Source: Elephas maximus indicus (lineage: Eukaryota; Chordata; Mammalia; Proboscidea; Elephantidae). Taken from it: a stretch of 64,000 nucleotides of DNA. How positions within the stretch are numbered: position 1 is the first letter of the stretch; each line of letters starts with the position of its first letter. This document shows, piece after piece, positions 56,334 through 64,000 of this stretch. Where the stretch lies: contig NC_064823.1 in assembly GCF_024166365.1 (NCBI RefSeq), positions 3,342,924 through 3,406,923 on the forward strand, given 5' to 3'. Below the pieces are notes generated by a model. The model saw nothing but the letters and a program-made list of their open reading frames with translations. It did not search any database and had not been told where the DNA came from. The position numbers and the translations under genes were made by a program.

Positions 56334-56447
56334 ATCTCTACAGAAGCAGATCATCAGGCCTTTCTCCTGTAGAGCTTCTGGTTGGGTTCAAAGTGCCAGC
56401 CTTTTGGTTAGCAGCCAAGTGCTTTTCTGTTGTGCCAACAGGGCTGC
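56334..56447 (-). promoter_or_regulatory. tRNA-like head of the satellite-bearing SINE (degenerate pol III promoter)
   Basis: Read on the minus strand, the head starts GCAGCCCTGTTGGCACAACA (A-box position, degraded from GGTGGCACAGTGG) and has CACTTTGAACCCAAC at the B-box position, where intact copies read GGTTCGAACCC. Any transcript would run straight into the array. Both boxes carry substitutions at key bases, so activity is doubtful. Confidence 0.5.
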
Positions 56448-56605
56448 TTTTATATCTGGTAGCAGTTCATTTTTAAATTGGTCCAAAAGCTTCATGAAGA
56501 GTTCACCAGTTCATGTTATCAAGCACCTTAGAAAGAGCTACAAATCTGGGTATTTGTGAGGGGAACCTTTATGAAGAAGAACAGTTATATAATTTCTAAG
56601 CACCC

Positions 56606-56752
56606 TAAAAACCCGTTCCCATAGAGTCAATTCCGACTCGTAGGACAGAGTAGAACTGCCCCATAGGGATTCCAAGGAGCAGCTGGTAGATTCGAACTGC
56701 CGACCTTTTTGTTAGCAATTGTAGCTCTTAACTATTGTGCCAACAGAGCTCC
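56606..56752 (-). mobile_element. AfroSINE, short type
   Basis: Plus-strand ACCCGTTCCCATAGAGTCAA to GTGCCAACAGAGCTCC. It lacks about 14 bases (the CATAGCGACCCTA region) between GACTCG and TAGGACAGAG. AAGCA borders both sides. Confidence 0.9.
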
Positions 56753-56824
56753 AAGCATCATAATATATGTTTATTTAACACTTTTTGCTATAGAGTACAG
56801 TTAGGTATAAGGCATTTGTGTCAT

Positions 56825-57040
56825 TTACGTAATAATACCTTACATTTGAAAAGTGCTGCTCAGTTTCCAAAGCACTTTTACATTATATTTAATATATAAA
56901 TATACTTTTTATTTAATCCTCTCAAGAGTCTTGTTAAGAAGGAATTGTTATCCTAATTTTTAAAATGAAGAAATGAGGTTGACTCCCTGGAGGCTCACGG
57001 TTGACCATCAGCACAGCCAGGACTTGACCCCGTGGGCCCC
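56825..57040 (-). mobile_element. MIR-type SINE relic
   Basis: TTTCCAAAGCACTTTTACAT, TTAATCCTCTCAAGAGTC, TTGTTATCCTAATTTTTAAA and CAGCCAGGACTTGACCCC follow the complement of the MIR consensus. Confidence 0.65.
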
Positions 57041-57233
57041 AAGTCCATCCATCTCTCAGAGATTCCTAAACACTGTGCCGTTGCAGGAAACTGCAAAAAC
57101 TTTGTCCTATGAAAAACAGTTTTACTCAGTTTGGTTTTGAAAAAGAAAAGAATGATCATTCTTTTCTCTTGTAATTTTTATTTTTCCAATATTCTGGATA
57201 GAGAAAAAATATAGAGGCATATTCAGAAAATGA

Positions 57234-57450
57234 AGGAAACCTAGTGGCACAGTGGTTAAGCACTCAGCTGCTAATCAAAAGGTTGGCGGTTCGGACCCAC
57301 CCAGTGGCTCTGTGGGAGAAAGACCTGACAATCTACTCCCGTGAAGATTTTAGCCTAGAAAACCCTACAGGGCGGTTGGACTCTGCCACACTGGGTGAGG
57401 TCACTACGAGTCGAAGTCTGACTTAACAGTACCCAACACTAATAACAATG
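57234..57450 (+). mobile_element. AfroSINE, long type, full length
   Basis: Head AGGAAACCTAGTGGCACAGT to tail CGAGTCGAAGTCTGACTT and CCCAACACTAATAACAATG. Perfect 12-bp duplication TTCAGAAAATGA at 57,222-57,233 and 57,451-57,462. Confidence 0.95.
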
Positions 57451-57462
57451 TTCAGAAAATGA

Positions 57463-58909
57463 TTGAGCAAGAGGGAGAAACAGTAAGCAAAGCTAAGGTA
57501 AAGAAAGGAAGACAGGCAGGAGGAGAAGGCAAAGCAGTGTGAGTTGTTCATGGGAAAACTAACAGTGAACAAAAGCCAGAGCAACCTCGGAATGTGGACC
57601 ACAGGGAACCAGGGAGAGCAAGAAAGCCTCACGGTGACAGACACATGCCCAGCTACAGCCGGCCACTCTGGAGAGAGGTACATGTGAGAAGATGTATACT
57701 ATCTTCCCATAGGAGATTCTGGCCACCTTAAGAACTAACCAGCTCTACCCCCATCCCAAATGTCCCAGAATATAGGACAGCTTCAGGCTGTCCAACCTAT
57801 GTTCCACCTACCCCATCCTGGAGCCAGCTGGATCCCAGCAGGGCTGGAGGGTTAGAGCTCTCTCCTCACTGTTAACTGGGATTTGGCAACAATGCAGTGC
57901 TGATCTGAGCCCTAGGGCTGAAACCCTGTAGCTAATGGAAGACTTGCTGTTTGGAAATAATTAGACAGTAACATCCTGAACCACATAATCCAGTCCCATC
58001 CTGAAGGGGGCAGTCTTCTGCCCAGGTGCCTTGGGCATCTGGGTAGCTCAGGCACCTGTGGGAAGCCTAGACTTGCTGGTACCTGCCCTATACTTGGGAA
58101 TTGAGTCAACTCTTGACAAGACTGAACCCCCGGTGCTCGTCTTCTCTTCACATTGAACAACTTTGCTGTTTAGTTTCTTGGTCTGCATCTGATACCAAAC
58201 ATCATTGCTTTCTGGAATGTCCAGAGGTGCACACAGGAAGAGATGTGGGTGCCCACGTGTGTATACACACAGCCCTGCTCCTGGCCTCCTCTATTGTGCC
58301 TTCTTAAATTTGGACTCACTTAGATGCTGACCCACATCTGAAATCCATCCTCAGTCTTACCTTCTTGACTAGGACATATTTGTTGTCGCCTCTTTTTGGT
58401 GGAAAACATTCGCTGTTTTTGAGCTCATGTTTTATGCTCCTCCCTCTCCTCCCACCTCCAGCTTCATCGCTCCCAGCTACCAGCACCCTGAACTCTACCC
58501 TATGGTGAGTTGACCTTGCCTAGGGAGTAGGGTTGCCACAGATAGCAAAAACAACAACAAAAAACCCTCGACGCCCAGTTAAATTTGAATTTCCAATAAA
58601 CAGCTTACACTAACACACTTATGCTAAAAAAAATTATTTGTTCTTTACCGTAAATTCAGATTTAACTTGGTGTCCTTCATGTTCTCTGGCAACCTTCCTT
58701 GGGAGCCATGCCTGACAAGTCTGTGACCTCTTGAGGAGAGCCCTGGTGCCTAAGGTGGTCTTTGCTGTTGAAACGGGCCTTTCTCCTAGTGGACTCCTAG
58801 GTACCCTTAGAGGCCTGGTTATTTCTTAGAATTAAATAGACAACTTGGTGTGTCAGTCAAGCCCAGGCATCTGAAGCCCAACAAGCACCAGATCAGATTT
58901 CTGAAAATT
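57463..58909. other. Single-copy sequence, no gene seen
   Basis: Minus frames at 57,423-57,683 and 57,912-58,160 have no domain. A short A-rich run lies near 58,550. Nothing recognised as a repeat. Confidence 0.5.
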
Positions 58910-58920
58910 CTCCCTACCTG

Positions 58921-59124
58921 AGGGAGCCCTGGTGATGCAGTGGTTAAAGCACTCCACTGCGAACCAAAACAATGGTGGTTCAAAGCCACCAGCCTCTCTG
59001 CAGAAGAAAGGTGAGGCAGCCTGCTCCTGTGAAGATTTACAGCCCCAGAAACTCTGTGCGGGCAGTTCTACTCTGTCCTGTAGGGTCGCCGTGAGTCAGA
59101 ATCAACTGGACACCAGTGGGTGGG
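58921..59124 (+). mobile_element. AfroSINE, long type, full length
   Basis: Head AGGGAGCCCTGGTGATGCAG to tail GAGTCAGAATCAACTGGACA. 11-bp duplication CTCCCTACCTG at 58,910-58,920 and 59,125-59,135. Confidence 0.94.
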
Positions 59125-59135
59125 CTCCCTACCTG

Positions 59136-61230
59136 GATGCAGCTCATTACAGCCATTGAAATGTCATTACGTTTCTCTCTCTGCCAAGATTTCCTCCAGC
59201 TTTGCAAATAAGGGCCAAAAACATTGCAGATAACTGAAACAATTTGCCAGCCCTCTATCTCCCCAACAGGATGACTGGTTGCAAAACAAATGAAATCACT
59301 GCTGTTTACAACTCATCATGCACAGTTATGTTTCATTTTGGGCAAATGGCTGTTTGTAAAACTAGTCTGCCATATTTTTAGTCATTATCTCCCTTTTCTT
59401 TCAAAAATTAAAGCTGACTTTGAGTTTTCATATGAAAACAAATCAGAGACCCTTCTGATTATGTTTGTGGTCTTGGGTGTATGAAGTCTTCCCGTGGTGG
59501 AGGCCTCCTTCCCTTGCTAAGGTTCAGGTGGTAACTGGAGAGGTGCAGCTCTCTCTCTTTTTCCCCTTCCCTTTTTAAAATCTCTCTCTGGTCCATAAAA
59601 CTTTTAAAATAGAACTTTATAACTTTCAGCAAGTTACGTGTTTCTCTCTCTGTTTCATCTTTATCTTCAGCATCAAATCAAATACTAAGCACACAGGTAT
59701 TCATGACACCTAATATATAGGACTTTATGTCATGGAGAGGCGGAATCCTTATCATCTTGCCTTCGCCAGGACCACACAGGTGGGCTTCTGTGCTGCTCTC
59801 TCTGCGTCAGCAAAGGAAGATGGGGCAGGAGATCAGTAAGCAAATCTAGACCTACAGATGGCCTTCTTGCACCTCTAACTGCTCCTGAGTCTTTGTACTC
59901 ATCAACATTCTCCGGGGAACATTTAAAACAATTCACTTTGCAAGGTGCATGTAATGTTTACCCAAAAAAAAAAGTATTAAAGTCTGATTTACAAAATAGC
60001 CTGATTCTACTCTTTTCTGCAATGAAGATAATGTGTGTCATAGATTTAGCAGTATACATGTATTATAATAGAGACTATATATAATAGTGTACATATAGTA
60101 CATTCTTTAGTGTGATATGCAAGAGTAAATACAATCCTTTGCAGGACAGTTATGTTTTATACAAAGATGTATGCTTTTTTCCTGACATTATAAATATTTG
60201 GTCACATATTCCCCCTTTTTCTTCTATTTCCCTAACTTCTCCTGAAACTAAGAGAGAGTAAATATTAAAGTGTATTTGCTTCTGTTTAAATGTGAATCAC
60301 TAGACTTACTAGGGGCCCTCCTTCTGGAAAAATTAAGTACTGCAATCGAAATCAGCTGTAGCTGTGCTTTGTGCTGGCTTCATGTAGGGGGGCACTGGTG
60401 GATTCAGAAGCCCGCTCTTTAGCTTCTCCAGCACAGAAGACAAGGATCACGTTATTCTGGAGGAAAAGATGAGTATCAAGCTCGTCCCTATTATCCTTCC
60501 CTTCCCCTCCCCCACTCTTACCTACTTCTATTTTATGAGCTTCATTTTCCGTTTTCCTTATATGAACTTGATGGTGTGCTAGGAGAACAGAAAGAGAATT
60601 GAGTTAACTGCCTTCCTTGGATTTTCTAGTTTCCTTTCCACTGCCCACGTCTTAAAATTAAATGTCTTTTTTTTTTTTTTTCCTAAACACACACACACAT
60701 GCACGCTTTATCTACAAACATTTGTCTAGTTAAATTTTCTGAGTTCAGTTGTTTCAATCTGAAAAGTAGGATGGATACCTTTCTCATTAGACACCTTGTA
60801 ACATTAATTTGATATATGGTGTCAGGGTGTTTTTCCTTGCAAGAATCAAAAGAACTACTGACCCCAAACAAACAGAGATGGTTGTAACTCATGGAAGCGA
60901 TTCATTTTAGAAGAAGTTGGCCATTTAATTTTGTGTAGTACCTCACATACAAAAATGGTATTACTCACCTACAATTAGTAAAGGTCATGTTTTTGAGTGT
61001 TCTTTCCCAGTCTTTGATCCTAGGAGAGCCAGGGATTCAGTAAGGCTGGCTGGAGTTGAAATGCCCTTATTAACCATGGACAGAAAAGAAAGCTTGCAAG
61101 TCCAAGATCACTTGGGAATGGAACTAAAAATCTTACCCATAAATTGAGGGTGTTTTAACTGCCCAAACTAATGACATATACACAAAGAGATTCAGCCGCG
61201 TTTTAATCTGCCCAGTTCAGATAAATAGAT
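59136..61230. other. AT-rich single-copy sequence, no gene seen
   Basis: Contains a T-run at 60,668-60,682 followed by a short CA run. No exon or interspersed repeat recognised. Confidence 0.5.
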
Positions 61231-61232
61231 AA

Positions 61233-61415
61233 AAACCAGACTCACTGCCGTCAAGTTGATTCTGACTCGTGGCAACCCCGTGTGGTACGGAGCAGAACTG
61301 CTCTGTAGGGTTTCTTGCCTGTAATCTTTACAGAAGCAGGTCGCCAGGACTTCCTTCCATGGCTCCATTGGGCAGGTTCAAAGCTCCAAGCTTTAGGTTA
61401 GCAGCCTATCACAAC
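61233..61415 (-). mobile_element. AfroSINE, long type
   Basis: Plus-strand CAGACTCACTGCCGTCAAGT, CCGTGTGGTACGGAGCAGAA, TTGCCTGTAATCTTTACAGA and the head complement TTTAGGTTAGCAGCC. The sequence CCTGTAATCTTTACAG gives the normal context of the array's right-hand junction. Confidence 0.88.
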
Positions 61416-61500
61416 TTCTTAGGTAAAAAAAAATAAGACATCTAAAATTACAAAATTTAATGGGTAATGGCCACAAATGGGCCTGGCTAAAATAAAAAGG

Positions 61501-61623
61501 TGACCCTATAGGATAGAGTAGAACTGCCCCATACGGTTTCCAAGGAGCACCTGGTAGATTTGAACTGCCGAACTTTTGGTTAGCAGCCATAGCTCTTAAC
61601 TACTACACTTCCAGGGTTTCCAG
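61501..61623 (-). mobile_element. AfroSINE lacking its 3' tail
   Basis: Head and body are present (TGACCCTATAGGATAGAGTA to CTTCCAGGGTTTCC on the plus strand), but the GTCGATTCCGACTC tail is absent. Perfect 10-bp flanks AATAAAAAGG at 61,491-61,500 and 61,624-61,633 look like a target duplication. Confidence 0.85.
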
Positions 61624-61633
61624 AATAAAAAGG

Positions 61634-62395
61634 AATTGCTTATACATCCCTATTAAATTGGACAACTTGCCCTATTTCAAGTAAAATACCAAAACTGGCT
61701 TTGTCATTTTGTTTAATTTTAGAGGTGAGGGTAAGACTACATTTAGAAATTGGCAGAATGTCTTGTCTCTGAGGGCTTCTGTTCTTCTCCGTTGGAGGAA
61801 CCAGTGTTTTTACGGGCTTGGCTCTAACCTGTTTTATCTCATAGACTATGAGTGATGTGATATGTGCGTAAGGGAGGTTCCCAATATAAATAACATTGGG
61901 CAAGCATATCGTGACCCGTGATTGGTGGGCTCCATAGATAGAAAGCCAAGGCAGTAACAGCTGCAGCCTTTGTGTTGACTTTATCTTTGCAATTGCACTT
62001 TACGATCAATAATATTTGGGTTACAACAGCCGGTGAGCATAAAGATTTTGGGTTTTTTGGGTTTTTTTAACTTGTGTGTCACACCCTGCATTTAATGTTC
62101 TAGAGATATTTAAAAGAAAAGCTTAAAACTGACCTTCTTTAAAAATCTGTTACCACTCAAAATCATCTGTGAGAAAGGTAGTATAGTTATCCCCGTTTTA
62201 AAGATAGTGCTGAAGCTCCTGGAGATGGGTACTCTCCATGTGGCAGAGACAAGGAAAATTCTAAAGCTTTATCCCAAGCCTACTTTTGGCCATTGCCTTT
62301 CCACACAAAACAAACAATACCAATATAGTTATACCAGAGGCAGTCACTGAAGATGGCTAGCCAAGGATCTAACTTTTTATGCTCAGCCCCATAAA
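61634..62395. other. Single-copy sequence, no gene seen
   Basis: No repeat or exon recognised. An 87-codon minus frame at 61,640-61,903 has no domain. Confidence 0.5.
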
Positions 62396-62445
62396 GTTTT
62401 TGTTGTTATTAGGTGCCTTTAAGTTGATTTTGGACTCATAGCCCA
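62396..62445 (-). mobile_element. AfroSINE/RTE tail fragment
   Basis: TTTGTTGTTATTAGGTGCCT and AAGTTGATTTTGGACTCATA match only the terminal 45 bases of the family. Strongly 5'-truncated. Confidence 0.65.
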
Positions 62446-62659
62446 CTGAAAAGCTTTGGATATTGAACTATGTGCAGAGTTTAGCTCTGTCTAGGATATA
62501 GATAGAATGTCAGAGAAGAACGCGCTATAGCATTCATGGTATTGCATTGAACCATATAAAGTTGCTGATATTTAACCGTTTTTTATCTACAGATACAGGA
62601 GGTTCATGTGCTTCAACCTGATACATACCACTCATTTTAAATATTTGGAAATATTAAGA
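62446..62659. other. Single-copy sequence, no gene seen
   Basis: Nothing recognised. Confidence 0.45.
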
Positions 62660-63070
62660 ACAAGTGATCTTTGTTTTTCTTATTTTATTAAAAAAAAACT
62701 TTTAAACCAGATCTGAGGGAATACTATCATGAACAACCATGTACATACTACCCAAATTCAATTATCAAGATATTGCCACAACCACAGCTCCTTAATGGAT
62801 CACTCCCCACATTTTGGCTGAAGTAATATTTTAAAGCAAGCCCTAGACATCACGTCACTTCACCCCTATATACTTAGCACACAACTCTAAAATACGGGTA
62901 TTTTCTTATGTAACCATAATGCCATTATCACACCTAATAAATTAACAGTCACCCCTTGGTCCATATTAACATTGCTCAAAAATGTTTTTATGGTTGGTGT
63001 GTTCATATTAGTATCCAAACAAAGTCCACCTGTTTGGATGTTACATCTTTAAAGCGACTTTAATCTGGAG
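62660..63070. mobile_element. L1M-like ancient LINE 3' relic
   Basis: ATGTACATACTACCCAAATT, CATAATGCCATTATCACACC, ATTAACAGTCACCCCTTGG and GGATGTTACATCTTTAAAGC follow a familiar old L1 3' order. The subfamily is uncertain. Confidence 0.5.
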
Positions 63071-63534
63071 AAGAACCTCTCTGCCTTCGTCTTTATTACA
63101 TGCCATCAACTTGTTGAAGACACTAGGCCGTTGTCCGGTGTCACATTCTAGATTTATCTGTTCAGTGCCACATGGTGGTGTTACCTTGGCCCACTGTGAA
63201 GAGGGTAAATGACCTGAACTGTGGCCTCTCACCCCGCTCCCCTGACCCCAGCAGGCTCGTGCCCTACACCACCTCAAGCAGCGTGAACCAGCTGACGTGT
63301 CCGTCACAACATCAGGTGGCCACGACCACACCTTAACTGGACTCTACTTAGTTAAATATATGCATGCGTGTGTGTATGTATCTATCACGTTTTTATTACT
63401 TTAAAATAAGGCTAACTTGGTTAAGATAGGCTACCTGGGTTAAGATAAACAATAAAACCATGGAAGCTTTAGATGGGATATATATTTTCTTTAATTATAA
63501 GAGTACATTGAGCCTGCAGCCTAAGTAAGCAGTC
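63071..63534. other. Single-copy sequence, no gene seen
   Basis: A 96-codon minus frame at 63,041-63,331 starts in unique sequence and reads into the old LINE; no domain. Confidence 0.45.
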
Positions 63535-63539
63535 TCATT

Positions 63540-63690
63540 GTATAAAGAGCCTGCATTGTGCCAGACACCAGGCCAGGCACTTTGACATGGTCTCTTTCAA
63601 TCATAACAATTGTGTGAACTATCAGCTCCGTTTTACAGTTGAGGAAACTGAGCTTAAGGGGAATTAAATAAGCTAAGGCTGTATGGATCC
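63540..63690 (-). mobile_element. MIR-type SINE relic
   Basis: TGTGCCAGACACCAGGCCAG, CAGCTCCGTTTTACAGTTGA and GGAAACTGAGCTTAAGGGG are the complement of the MIR consensus. Confidence 0.75.
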
Positions 63691-63924
63691 ATGTCTGGCG
63701 CTCAAATAAAAACGAAGACCTAGAAAACCTAAGTGCTGGATCCTTATTCTTTTCACCATTCTTTCATGGTTGTTGTGTCCCAGGTACTGTGCTTGGCTTT
63801 GGTGACTATCCTTTCTGTTTTGATTTGTGGTATTTTTAAGTGTATATATTGTAATCTGGTGTTGAAATTGCTAATGTAGGATTGAACTAGCCTCTACCAA
63901 TGGCTCATCACATAATATTAGGTG

Positions 63925-64000
63925 TTCCACCAGCCACTCCTTGGAAATCCTGTGAGGCAGTTCTACTCTCCCCCATAGGGTTGCAATGAGTCTGAATTGA
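63925..64000 (+). mobile_element. AfroSINE, 5'-truncated, cut by the window end
   Basis: Starts in the body (CCACCAGCCACTCCTTGG) and reads TTCTACTCTCCCCCATAGGG to GAGTCTGAATTGA at the last base. The tail continues beyond the window. Confidence 0.88.

Larger units (their letters stand above)
40739..56447 (-). mobile_element. AfroSINE (minus strand) swollen to 15.7 kb by internal satellite amplification
   Basis: On the plus strand the order is SINE tail (TTGGTTGTTGCTGTGGTTGG), body segment repeated about 218 times, then, with no break, the rest of the same SINE. That remainder is GGCTGTAATCTCTACAGAAG, CAGGCCTTTCTCCTGTAG, TTTTGGTTAGCAGCCAAGTG and TGTGCCAACAGGGCTGC. The unamplified order is seen in the SINEs at 23,219-23,429 and 61,233-61,415. 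A normal copy is about 210 bp. I found no convincing target-site duplication around 40,739 and 56,447. Confidence 0.9.

Noticed and set aside
40739-56447. Target-site duplication of the satellite-bearing SINE
   Set aside because: CTTTT-like and TTTTAAATT-like matches on the two sides are too short and T-rich to count as evidence.

Overview
The window is mammalian nuclear DNA, almost certainly from an afrotherian and most likely a paenungulate such as an elephant. The evidence is about 30 copies, on both strands, of the tRNA-derived AfroSINE family, which is known only from Afrotheria. Its hallmarks are a head like GGAGCCCTGGTGGCGCAG, a body with GCAGTTCTACTCTGTCC and a tail with GAGTCGGAATCGACTC. 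Older mammalian repeats lie around them (MIR, L2, CR1/L3, L1M-like pieces, MER5A-type and Tigger-type DNA transposons, MaLR-like LTRs). I found no protein-coding exon, rRNA or genuine tRNA gene that I can defend. The window reads as intergenic or deep intronic.

Layout. 1-20,000 is mostly single-copy AT-rich sequence with scattered SINEs, a Tigger-type MITE (7,465-7,920), a complete tRNA-Gly-headed retroposon (9,891-10,225), a CR1/L3 relic (13,855-14,415) and an L2 piece. 20,000-25,600 is a dense repeat palimpsest. It includes an 8-copy 61/62-bp minisatellite (21,529-22,021) and a nest in which two SINEs share one target site inside a Tigger-type element, next to a MER5A-like element split by an LTR. 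25,600-40,700 alternates unique sequence with SINEs and includes a SINE carrying four tandem 39-bp copies of its own interior (32,264-32,419). It ends in a solo MaLR-like LTR (40,190-40,705).

The centrepiece is 40,739-56,447, a single minus-strand AfroSINE whose interior has been amplified in place into about 15.3 kb of tandem repeat. There are 216 monomers of 71 bp (seven are 70 bp), preceded by two 89-bp-spaced ancestral units. The SINE tail lies at the left edge and the SINE tRNA-like head at the right edge. The array is about 66% GC and very CpG-rich. It shows local higher-order repeats of 2, 3, 10 and 13 monomers. One strand has no stop trinucleotide in any frame, which creates spurious minus-strand reading frames of up to 2,736 codons. 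56,448-64,000 returns to ordinary AT-rich DNA with further SINE, MIR and L1-like fragments.

No genes work together here. What the window records is retroposon insertion, nesting, and the birth of a satellite array from a SINE.
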